From: a virus
Reading direction: 5' to 3' (one strand)
Length of the DNA stretch: 28,669 nt
Virus record (IMG/VR): IMGVR_UViG_3300047163_000118
Coordinates: 1 to 28,669 of that record
Part shown: piece after piece, positions 1-5,475 of the stretch
Layout: every line of letters starts with the position of its first letter
Position numbering within the stretch: the stretch's first letter is position 1
Notes under the pieces: model-generated
What the model saw: only the letters and a program-made list of their open reading frames with translations
The model's database searches: none
Told to the model about the DNA's origin: nothing
Made by a program: the position numbers and the translations under genes

Positions 1-267
1 TGTAAGGCCGCTCACGCCGAGAAGCAGCGGGCCTACCGCGAGCAGAACCGGGCCGAGATCGCCGAGAAGCAGCGGGCCTACCGCGAGCAGAACCGGGCCG
101 AGATCGCCGAGAAGAAGCGGGCCTACCGCGAGCAGAACCGGGCCGAGATCGCCGAGAAGCCCGACGACCCCCGCCACGGCACCATCCACGCCTACAACAA
201 CCTCGCCTGCCGCTGCGACCGCTGCAAGCAAGCCGCCCGCGACTACCGCACCGCCCGGCCCCGCTGA
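1..267 (+). CDS. Partial Cys-rich protein with 15-residue tandem repeats
   Basis: The reading frame is open from base 1, so the start lies outside the window; 88 residues are visible. After a leading CKAAHA come three near-identical 15-residue units (EKQRAYREQNRAEIA), rich in Glu, Arg and Gln and probably helical. The C-terminus, HGTIHAYNNLACRCDRCK, has the HGT...CxCxxCK pattern of small phage proteins that carry a short zinc-knuckle-like Cys motif. The leading CK and the similar ending suggest growth by duplication of an internal unit. The TGA overlaps the next gene's ATG (ATGA-type junction), so the two are probably translationally coupled. The function is unknown; a structural zinc or nucleic-acid-binding role is only a guess. 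Confidence 0.7.
   Translation, partial: CKAAHAEKQRAYREQNRAEIAEKQRAYREQNRAEIAEKKRAYREQNRAEIAEKPDDPRHGTIHAYNNLACRCDRCKQAARDYRTARPR
19..153 (+). repeat. Three tandem copies of a 45-bp coding repeat
   Basis: Units lie at 19-63, 64-108 and 109-153. Their only visible difference is one CAG to AAG codon change in the third copy. The period is a multiple of three, so changes in copy number keep the frame. A partial fourth copy (GAGAAG) starts at 154. Confidence 0.9.
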
Positions 268-602
268 TGGCCGCCAACGGGTTCCGGCGGCGCGACAGCG
301 TCCAGCAGTCGATGATGCCCGCCGTCACCGAGAAAGACTTCCAACGCCAGGTCGTCCAGCTCGCCCAACTATTCGGCTGGGCCCACTACCACCCGTTCCT
401 GTCCATCCACTCCCAGCGCGGCTGGCCCGACCTCGCCCTCTGCCGGCCGCCACGACTCGTGCTCGCCGAGCTCAAGTCCGCCGTCGGCCGGGTCTCACCC
501 GACCAGAAGCAGTGGCTGGACATCCTCGGCCAATGCCACGGCGTCGAGGCCTACCTGTGGCGGCCCGCCGACCTCGACCGCATCATGGACATCCTCAAGT
601 GA
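267..602 (+). CDS. VRR-NUC domain nuclease
   Basis: This 111-residue protein has a stand-alone VRR-NUC (PD-(D/E)xK superfamily) layout. An N-terminal helix (TEKDFQRQVVQLAQLFGW) carries the conserved acidic position. It is followed by SQRGWPDLALCRP, where the Asp of G-x-PD is catalytic, then LVLAELKS, which supplies the E-x-K pair, and VSPDQKQWLDIL, the usual Q-x-x-W/L helix. Known members are structure-selective endonucleases or Holliday-junction resolvases, often found in phage replication regions. All the key residues are present and the length is normal for a minimal VRR-NUC protein. ATG 267 overlaps the previous stop, and its own stop overlaps the next GTG. A role in resolving replication or packaging intermediates is inferred. 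Confidence 0.88.
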   Translation: MAANGFRRRDSVQQSMMPAVTEKDFQRQVVQLAQLFGWAHYHPFLSIHSQRGWPDLALCRPPRLVLAELKSAVGRVSPDQKQWLDILGQCHGVEAYLWRPADLDRIMDILK

Positions 603-931
603 TCCGCCGGCGACCCGCCCGGGTCTTCGTCGACTGCCTCACCGAGGGCTGCGGCACGGTCACCCTGACGGCCGAAGAGGTCCAGCTCCTCTACTGCGCA
701 GAGACCGACCTCTCCACCTTCACCTTCCGCTGCCCGGCCTGCAAGCGGCTCGACACTCGGCCCACCCCGCCCGGAGCCCGCGGCGCCCTGCTCATGCACG
801 GAGCCCCGGAACGCCTATGGCACCTGCCCGCCCTCGAAACGGCATCCGGGCCGCCCATCACCGTCGACGACGTCGCCCAGTTCCAGGCCGGCCTCGACGG
901 CACCGACTGGGCCAGAGAGCTCCGCCGGTGA
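599..931 (+). CDS. Small zinc-ribbon protein
   Basis: The protein has 110 residues. I place the start at GTG 599 because it overlaps the previous TGA as GTGA, like the neighbouring junctions; the same frame stays open further upstream but would run over the nuclease gene. Two Cys pairs are visible: CLTEGCG near residues 11-16 and CPACK about 30 residues later. They are separated by a beta-rich stretch, the pattern of a four-Cys zinc ribbon. The rest is acidic and shows no recognised domain. Such proteins are common in actinophage early regions and usually have no known function. Nucleic-acid or protein binding is the likely use of the ribbon. Confidence 0.65.
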   Translation: MIRRRPARVFVDCLTEGCGTVTLTAEEVQLLYCAETDLSTFTFRCPACKRLDTRPTPPGARGALLMHGAPERLWHLPALETASGPPITVDDVAQFQAGLDGTDWARELRR

Positions 932-1053
932 AAGCGGCCTACCCGCCCCGCTGGGCCGCCGAGCTCGTCGGTAGCGCCCTGGTCGTCGCCGTCGCCGCGG
1001 CCGCCCATCTCCTCATCCAAGCCATCACTCCCAGACAAGGGGCACAGCCATGA
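928..1053 (+). CDS. Tiny single-pass membrane protein
   Basis: A 41-residue protein starting at GTG 928, which overlaps the previous stop by four bases (GTGA). A short basic N-terminus (VKAAYPPRW) leads into one hydrophobic stretch, ELVGSALVVAVAAAAHLLI, long enough to span a membrane, then a polar tail. Length and layout are all that can be read. The stop overlaps the next ATG, which supports it being a real member of the operon. The function is unknown. Confidence 0.55.
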   Translation: MKAAYPPRWAAELVGSALVVAVAAAAHLLIQAITPRQGAQP

Positions 1054-1217
1054 AGTCCAAGTACGTGACCGAGATCGTGAAGATCCGGGAGGCCGACGCC
1101 ACGATCGCCGCCTGGGGCGACGTCGGGTTCGAGGTTCACACCTTCGCCGTCGTCGACGCCCGCAAGGCCGTGATCCTGTTCCAGCACACCCAGCCGATCG
1201 AGGCCCAGGCGGCGTGA
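1050..1217 (+). CDS. Small hypothetical protein
   Basis: A 55-residue protein from ATG 1050, overlapping the previous stop (ATGA). It begins MKSKYVTEIVKIREADATI and is predicted to be a small alpha/beta protein with no Cys pairs or membrane segment. I recognise no family. The evidence for it is position: it exactly fills the space between two coupled genes and ends in a GTGA overlap with the next start. Confidence 0.5.
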   Translation: MKSKYVTEIVKIREADATIAAWGDVGFEVHTFAVVDARKAVILFQHTQPIEAQAA

Positions 1218-1609
1218 GAAGCTCCGAACCGACCCGTTCCGAGAATGTGTACAACCCCATCCACCCACACGAGTTCGACCACGGCATCCCTCCCATCATC
1301 ATGGAGGACGGCCACTGTGCGGTGTGCCGTGCCTTGGTGCGGGCCGAGGAGAGGGGAGTGGAAAAGGGCATCGCGACCGCCGACCGAACGCCGTTGTGGC
1401 TGCTTGAGGGCGATCTGGAGTGGCTGGAGTACGCCATCTCCGACTACATCTGGCGGTGGGGCCAGCACCTCCCTGGGGTCCACCCGACATCCTGGGCGGG
1501 CACGCCCACCGCCGTAGCCAACATGGCCATGACGGTGATCCGCAAGAGCATCAGGCGCATCGAACCCCGCCCGCATATCGACAGGATTGACGGCGAGACC
1601 GGCCCGTGA
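1214..1609 (+). CDS. Hypothetical early protein
   Basis: A 131-residue protein from GTG 1214, overlapping the preceding stop. It has a His-rich N-terminal segment (NPIHPHEFDHGIPP) and one CAVC pair, so a metal site is possible though not complete. An aromatic, acidic middle (LLEGDLEWLEYAISDYIWRW) follows. Codon choice is less extreme than in its neighbours, with more A- and T-containing codons between about 1215 and 1480, which could mean a different recent origin. I do not recognise the family. The stop overlaps the GTG of the next membrane protein. Confidence 0.55.
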   Translation: MRSSEPTRSENVYNPIHPHEFDHGIPPIIMEDGHCAVCRALVRAEERGVEKGIATADRTPLWLLEGDLEWLEYAISDYIWRWGQHLPGVHPTSWAGTPTAVANMAMTVIRKSIRRIEPRPHIDRIDGETGP

Positions 1610-1818
1610 TCCGCGCCTTCGATCACGCCACCAGACACCTCACCGACGGCCAGGTCTACACCCTCATCATCACCATCCTCGCCGCCGCCACCTGGATCAC
1701 CTGGCAGGCCTGGCTGGCCGTCCAACGGCAGCTCCTCGAGCGGCGCCGCGTCCGGATCATCGACGCCGGCGCCAGACATCCCGCCAGCCCGCCAAGCCAC
1801 GTCCGTATCAACCCCTGA
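1606..1818 (+). CDS. Small membrane protein
   Basis: A 70-residue protein from GTG 1606 (GTGA overlap). It has a polar N-terminus of about 15 residues and one clear membrane segment (YTLIITILAAATWITWQAWL). A basic cytoplasmic-type tail (QRQLLERRRVRII) follows. The positive residues after the segment suggest the N-terminus faces out. The function is unknown. It lies immediately before the replication-initiator-like gene, with a short 23-base gap. Confidence 0.55.
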   Translation: MIRAFDHATRHLTDGQVYTLIITILAAATWITWQAWLAVQRQLLERRRVRIIDAGARHPASPPSHVRINP

Positions 1819-1841
1819 GCCAGGAGCCAGCGACTTCCCCC

Positions 1842-2813
1842 ATGGCCCGCACCTTCGCTCGACTCCTCACCCGTATCTGGCAGGACCCCGACTTCGTCGC
1901 CCTGTCCTCCGGCGCCCAACGGGTCTACATCCTCGCCATCAGCCAGGCCACCACCAACCTCGTGGGTGTCACCACGTGGACCCCACGTCGCTGGGCGCGG
2001 CTGTCCAAGGACTCGGACGCCGCCGGCGTCGAGGCCGACGTCGCCGAGCTCGTGGCCACCAGATTCGCTGTGATCGACGAGGAAACCGAGGAGTTCTGGG
2101 CCCGCTCTTTTGTGCGTCATGACGGGGTGTTGGACGTGCCGAATGTCATCAAATCGATGACCCATGATTTCGAGGTTGTGCAGTCGCCGATCCTGCAGGC
2201 TGCAATCCTCGACTGGTTCAAGATCCAGTTCCCGGACGGGTTCTCCAGCTGGCTGTGCGACCGGTACCCGAACGCCTTCCCGAAGGGTCTCAGAGGACTG
2301 AACCAACGCTTCATGGAAGGGTTAGCCGAACCGTTACCGGAACCCTTAGCCGAACCCTTACCGGAAGGGTTCACCGATGGGTTTCCTCGGGCGTGGGCGC
2401 ATGCGCGCGTGTGCGCCCAACCGTCCCCGTCCCCGTCCCCGTCTCCGACACCGTCCCCAGCCGGCAGCACCGTCAACGCCACTAGCACCCACCCAGGCCT
2501 CACCGGCAGGGACGGGGCGCTCCGCACCGAGACCCAGGGACAGGGACAGGGACCAACCCAGCTCATCCACCGCCTGGCCGCCGCCTGCACCGCCACCAAC
2601 CGCGACGTCGCCCGCATCGAAGCCACCAACGTCATCCAATGGGCTATCCGATACGTCGATACAGCCCTAATCGAAGACGGCATCTTCTGGGCAGAAACAC
2701 GCGACGGCAACGACCGGATAAAGCTGCCCCGCGGTGTCGCCATCACCATCCGAGAGAAGGCCCACGACAAAGGCATCGCCATGCCAGCCTTCGACCCCAG
2801 AGCCTTCGCATGA
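1842..2813 (+). CDS. Replication-initiator-like winged-helix protein
   Basis: The protein has 323 residues. The start is ATG 1842, because homologous actinophage proteins begin with this MARTFARLLTRIWQDPDF pattern; the frame is also open upstream. The N-terminal domain (about 1-110: DFVALSSGAQRVYILAISQ, then TPRRWARLSKD, then a strand pair ending RSFVRHDG) matches the winged-helix replisome-organiser type found next to replication genes in actinophages. The middle (about 150-230) is low complexity, with LAEPLPEPLAEPLPEG and a Pro-Ser run. The C-terminal part is helical and DnaD/O-protein-like in layout. By analogy with lambda O, it would bind origin repeats and load host replication proteins. 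The origin may be inside this gene (12-bp repeats at 2322-2381). The family call comes from pattern recognition, not a search. Confidence 0.65.
   Translation: MARTFARLLTRIWQDPDFVALSSGAQRVYILAISQATTNLVGVTTWTPRRWARLSKDSDAAGVEADVAELVATRFAVIDEETEEFWARSFVRHDGVLDVPNVIKSMTHDFEVVQSPILQAAILDWFKIQFPDGFSSWLCDRYPNAFPKGLRGLNQRFMEGLAEPLPEPLAEPLPEGFTDGFPRAWAHARVCAQPSPSPSPSPTPSPAGSTVNATSTHPGLTGRDGALRTETQGQGQGPTQLIHRLAAACTATNRDVARIEATNVIQWAIRYVDTALIEDGIFWAETRDGNDRIKLPRGVAITIREKAHDKGIAMPAFDPRAFA
2322..2381 (+). repeat. 12-bp iteron-like direct repeats, candidate replication origin
   Basis: Four units of TTAGCCGAACCC/TTACCGGAACCC type run at 2322-2333, 2334-2345, 2346-2357 and 2358-2369, with a degenerate fifth unit to 2381. 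A perfect inverted repeat (GAACCCTT, 5-base loop, AAGGGTTC) spans 2352-2372. The repeats encode the LAEP/LPEP stretch. Origin function is inferred from their place inside an initiator-like gene. Confidence 0.45.
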
Positions 2814-3016
2814 ACACCTGCACCTGCGGAACCGCACTCGAAACCATCGAGATCGCCCACCGCTCCGCCACCGCCATGTTCTGCCCCGCCTGCAACACCA
2901 TCTGGCAGCCCTACCTCCACGAACCGCTCCCACCCGAACCGAAACCAGCCATCCACCCCTACGGCGCCGACTGGGCCCGCCACATCCGCCAGCAGCTCGA
3001 AGAGGAAGCCACGTGA
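2810..3016 (+). CDS. Small zinc-ribbon protein
   Basis: A 68-residue protein from ATG 2810, overlapping the previous stop (ATGA). The N-terminal half has a complete two-pair ribbon, CTCG at residues 4-7 and CPAC about 20 residues later, with a tryptophan after the second pair. The C-terminal half is Pro-rich and then helical, ending LEEEAT. No catalytic motif is present. It is one of several small Cys-rich proteins in this early cluster. The function is unknown. Confidence 0.6.
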   Translation: MNTCTCGTALETIEIAHRSATAMFCPACNTIWQPYLHEPLPPEPKPAIHPYGADWARHIRQQLEEEAT

Positions 3017-3207
3017 CCAGATGGGACGCCGCCCGCCACAAGCGAGCCAGCCACGACGCCACCAACCTCAGCGTCGAACGACTCACCTGGCGATGCCTCG
3101 AATGCCGCGGGCAACTCCCAGCCGGCCGCATCGGCTACTGCAGCGACGCCTGCTCCAAGACCTCCAGAGCCAAGATCCGATCCGGTCGCCTCAAGGAGGC
3201 CACGTGA
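3013..3207 (+). CDS. Small basic zinc-finger protein
   Basis: A 64-residue protein from GTG 3013 (GTGA overlap). A helical basic N-terminus precedes CLECRGQLPAGRIGYCSDAC, a C-x2-C...C-x3-C finger in which the YCSDAC half resembles treble-clef knuckles. It is followed by a very basic tail (KTSRAKIRSGRLK). The charge and finger suggest nucleic-acid binding, perhaps RNA or DNA packaging or repair, but nothing more can be said. The next gene starts at an ATG overlapping this stop. Confidence 0.6.
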   Translation: MTRWDAARHKRASHDATNLSVERLTWRCLECRGQLPAGRIGYCSDACSKTSRAKIRSGRLKEAT

Positions 3208-3662
3208 TGCCCACCAACCCGTCCGCCATCGTCGACGCCATCCAAACCGACCTCGTCACCCTCGGCCTCAACCCCAAGAAGACCTGGAGCTACGTCGAAC
3301 CCACCGTCATCATGCCCACCAACTGCCCGCTCCTCGCCGTCTGGTGCCAAACCAGCGACTACCAGATCCTCACCGGCGGACTCGGAGCCGAAGCCTACGA
3401 ACGATCCCACCTCGTCGTCATCGAATGGGTCGTCTACAGCCCCACCATGGCCGACACCGGCGGCACCGGCGACCCGACCACCGTCCAAGCCCTCGACGCC
3501 ATCACCGAGCAGCTCGTCAACCGCGCCGCCAGCTACAGCGCCGGCCTTCCCGGCGGACTCGGCCCGCAGATGATCGCCACCCTCCAACAACGCCAGATCG
3601 TCGCCAAAGCCGGCGACCTGTGGTCCGCGCAGATCCACCTCACCGCCGAAGAAGCATCCTGA
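3207..3662 (+). CDS. Tail-terminator-like protein (tentative)
   Basis: A 151-residue protein with start at ATG 3207, one base inside the previous stop. It reads as an alternating alpha/beta protein: an N-terminal helix (SAIVDAIQTDLVTLGL), then short strands with PTNCPLLAVWCQTSDY, then HLVVIEWVVYSP, a long helix, and a final strand (LWSAQIHLTAE). This order resembles phage tail-terminator or tail-completion proteins (gpU-like). No other candidate for that job is obvious in the structural block, where it would normally lie before the tail tube. The location among early genes argues against the call, so I hold it loosely; it may simply be an unrecognised early protein. Confidence 0.4.
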   Translation: MPTNPSAIVDAIQTDLVTLGLNPKKTWSYVEPTVIMPTNCPLLAVWCQTSDYQILTGGLGAEAYERSHLVVIEWVVYSPTMADTGGTGDPTTVQALDAITEQLVNRAASYSAGLPGGLGPQMIATLQQRQIVAKAGDLWSAQIHLTAEEAS

Positions 3663-3672
3663 ATCACGAACG

Positions 3673-3984
3673 GTGACCGTCGACCCGCTCGCCGCCATCC
3701 TCGAACCGTTCCGGGCGCCCTGGCGGGCCCTCGCCGCCTGCGACAACCCAGACCTCATGTACGACCCCCGCCGAGAACACGAAGCCAAAACCATCTGCCG
3801 GCACTGCCCCGTCCGAACCGAATGCCTAGCCGAAGCCCTCGACCGCGGCGAACCCGACGGCATCTGGGGCGGCCTCAACCCCACCCAACGCACAGAACTC
3901 GAAACCAGCCGCCCAGCCGACATCCCACGCCTAATGCAAAAGTTCGCACAAGCCGACCGCTCTAGAACTCAGCGAACATCGTGA
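3673..3984 (+). CDS. WhiB-family iron-sulfur transcription regulator
   Basis: A 103-residue protein from GTG 3673. The four iron-sulfur ligands are present in the family spacing: Cys23, then Cys42-x2-Cys45-x5-Cys51 (CRHCPVRTEC). They are followed by the GIWGG turn at 63-67 and a basic Arg-containing tail. WhiB proteins bind a 4Fe-4S cluster and act with the primary sigma factor in actinobacteria. Phage copies are known (for example WhiB of mycobacteriophage TM4, which interferes with host WhiB2 control). The tail after the turn has few Arg/Lys before the C-terminus, so its DNA contact may be modest. This gene is the strongest single sign of an actinobacterial host. Confidence 0.93.
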   Translation: MTVDPLAAILEPFRAPWRALAACDNPDLMYDPRREHEAKTICRHCPVRTECLAEALDRGEPDGIWGGLNPTQRTELETSRPADIPRLMQKFAQADRSRTQRTS

Positions 3985-3985
3985 C

Positions 3986-4528
3986 ATGGCCGACCTCCTC
4001 ACCACCGCCGAAGCCTGCCAACTCCTCCGCTGCCACCGCAACACCCTCATCAACATGGCCAACCGAGGCCAACTCGCCCCCATCCGCCTCAACCAACGAC
4101 GCATCCTCTACCGCCGCAGCGACATCGAAACCCTCCTCGACCCGCCCGCCGCGCACAGCGACGCCCTCACCGTCGCCGCAGCCCTACAACGCATCGCCGA
4201 ACAACACGCCGCCGAACAACGGCCGCTCTGCACCGAATGCGGCCGCCGCAGAGTCAACCGCGGCCACTCCTTCTGCACCTACTGCGAACAGTCGATCGAA
4301 GCCCAACTCGAACACAAGCGGCGCTGGTGGGAGGCCAACAACGCAGCCGCCAACGCCGCCAAACGAGCCCGGCGAGCCCAGCAACACCAGGAGCCAGACA
4401 TGCCAGACCAACAGCCCGACCACGACAACCAGGACCAGCCGCAGACCACCGACCAGCCGGCCCGGCGCATGCCGCTCCGCACCACCATCCCACCACGCGA
4501 GCAGCCCACACCCCATGACGGCCGCTAA
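3986..4528 (+). CDS. Excisionase-like helix-turn-helix protein with zinc ribbon
   Basis: A 180-residue protein from ATG 3986. Residues 1-52 form a MerR/excisionase-type HTH_17 domain: LLTTAEACQLLRCHRNTLINMA, then the wing RGQLAPIRLNQRRILYRRSDIETLL. A helix follows, then a four-Cys ribbon (CTECGRRR...FCTYCEQ, about 82-101). A long basic/Ala-rich helix and a disordered Gln/Asp/Pro tail complete it. Single HTH_17 proteins in actinophages serve as recombination directionality factors or as immunity and early regulators. The added ribbon is less usual. The gene is far from the integrase at the right edge, unless the molecule is circular or the missing left part brings them together. Whether it is Xis or a regulator is unresolved. 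Confidence 0.75.
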   Translation: MADLLTTAEACQLLRCHRNTLINMANRGQLAPIRLNQRRILYRRSDIETLLDPPAAHSDALTVAAALQRIAEQHAAEQRPLCTECGRRRVNRGHSFCTYCEQSIEAQLEHKRRWWEANNAAANAAKRARRAQQHQEPDMPDQQPDHDNQDQPQTTDQPARRMPLRTTIPPREQPTPHDGR

Positions 4529-4781
4529 CCCACGCCGCTACCGGCACACCAGCCGCTGGCGCACCACCACCCGCACCGCCGTCCTAGCCAAAACAGGCAA
4601 CCGCTGCGCCGTCTGCGGCTGGCCCGGCCAAGACGGGAAGGGCAAAGGCATCCACCTCGCCCACATCATCGAACCCGAGCTCGGCGGATCGAACGAGGCA
4701 TGCAACCTGCTCCCGCTCTGCCCGACCCACCACCGCGGCTACGACGCAGGCAAGCAGCGAGCGAGGCGAGGCGGGCGATGA
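4515..4781 (+). CDS. HNH endonuclease
   Basis: An 88-residue protein from ATG 4515, overlapping the previous gene by 14 bases. The HNH fold is clear: a basic lead, CAVCG as the first Cys pair, then IHLAHIIEPELGGSNEACNLLPLC, with the His of LAH followed by the GG-S-N turn and the central Asn, and finally CPTHHRGYDAG with the last His. HNH proteins placed just before the small terminase subunit assist large-terminase cutting at cos sites in several phages, including HK97 gp74. That context fits here, though a homing role cannot be excluded. Confidence 0.9.
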   Translation: MTAANPRRYRHTSRWRTTTRTAVLAKTGNRCAVCGWPGQDGKGKGIHLAHIIEPELGGSNEACNLLPLCPTHHRGYDAGKQRARRGGR

Positions 4782-5017
4782 GCGGCGCTGATACCCCCAG
4801 GTCGACTTTTGCTGGCGGCTCGGCCTCTGCACCGTCGCAAATCACACGTGAACGCGGCCCGAATTGGAGGTTTTCGGGGGCGGTCGACGGGGGGTCGCTG
4901 GCGGCGGGGGTGGGGTCGGCCGATATTCGGCCGGAATCGTCGGCCGGTCTGGGGGAGATATCCGCCTCGCTCGGGCGTTCCCTAGCCTTGGTCGCTGACT
5001 GTCTGGCGGCCCTGTGA
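4778..5017 (+). CDS. Doubtful 79-residue ORF in the pre-terminase spacer
   Basis: An ATG at 4778 overlaps the HNH stop and the frame runs to a TGA at 5017. The product is Ser/Gly/Ala-rich with no motif. It uses codons its neighbours avoid (ATA, CTA, TTT, ACT, AGG), so third-position GC falls. The DNA holds a near-palindromic GC-rich stretch at 4914-4949. It could be a real small gene, or mostly a non-coding spacer holding a cos site or a late promoter, as often lies between HNH and small terminase genes. I lean toward a regulatory spacer. Confidence 0.3.
   Translation: MSGADTPRSTFAGGSASAPSQITRERGPNWRFSGAVDGGSLAAGVGSADIRPESSAGLGEISASLGRSLALVADCLAAL
4922..4943 (+). repeat. 22-bp sequence repeated in inverted orientation at 18153-18174
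   Basis: GATATTCGGCCGGAATC followed by G/A and TCGG occurs here, and its reverse complement occurs at 18153-18174 with one mismatch in 22. The core CGGCCG makes each copy nearly self-complementary. One copy precedes terminase, the other precedes the tape measure gene. The meaning is unknown; a protein-binding site is possible. Confidence 0.5.
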
Positions 5018-5475
5018 GCACCCGGGGCCGGAAGCCGACGCCGACGGCGCTGAAGGTGGTCCGGGGCGAGACCCGGCCGTCCCGGCTGAACAAGAACGAA
5101 CCGAAGCACGCCCCGAGGGCGCCGGGCTGCCCGTCGTGGCTGCGGCCCGAGGCGAAGGCGGAGTGGCGGCGGGTGGTCCCCGAGCTCGACCGGGTCGGGA
5201 TGCTGGCCCGGGTGGACCGGGCGGCGCTGACGGCTTACTGCGTGTGCTGGGCGCTGATGGTCGAGGCGGACAGGGACGTCCAGGAGCACGGCGTCGTGCT
5301 CGAAGAAGGCAAGCGGAACCCGAGCCTGTTGACGGCGAAGGACATGGCGACGCAGGTCCGGTTGTTCGCTGCGGAGTTCGGGCTGACGCCGAGCTCGAGG
5401 GCCCGGATGGATGCGCCGGTGGCGCCGCCGGCGGCAGGTGGAGGGCCGCGTGCAGCGGACCGGTTCCTCTCTTGA
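5014..5475 (+). CDS. terS: Terminase small subunit (P27 family)
   Basis: A 153-residue protein from GTG 5014, overlapping the preceding stop. It opens with the P27-family signature RGRKPTPTALKVVRGETRPSR, followed by NKNEPKHAPRAPGCPSWL and a helical body (EAKAEWRRVVPELDRVGML, then DRAALTAYCVCWALMVEAD). The end, MATQVRLFAAEFGLTPSSRARM, is the usual closing motif. Small subunits bind the packaging site and regulate the large subunit's ATPase and nuclease. The length is typical. It sits directly before the large subunit, whose start lies inside this gene's end. Confidence 0.92.
   Translation: MSTRGRKPTPTALKVVRGETRPSRLNKNEPKHAPRAPGCPSWLRPEAKAEWRRVVPELDRVGMLARVDRAALTAYCVCWALMVEADRDVQEHGVVLEEGKRNPSLLTAKDMATQVRLFAAEFGLTPSSRARMDAPVAPPAAGGGPRAADRFLS

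Noticed and set aside
19-153. Tandem repeats as a CRISPR array
   Set aside because: The units abut with no spacers and stay in frame within a protein; there are no cas genes.
2423-2460. CCGTCC/CCGTCT short repeats as a regulatory array
   Set aside because: They encode a Pro-Ser linker of the initiator-like protein; simple low-complexity coding is a sufficient explanation.
3826-3832. A ninth CTAGCCG heptamer inside the whiB gene
   Set aside because: It is within coding sequence, far from any start and without the inverted repeat, so I count it as chance.
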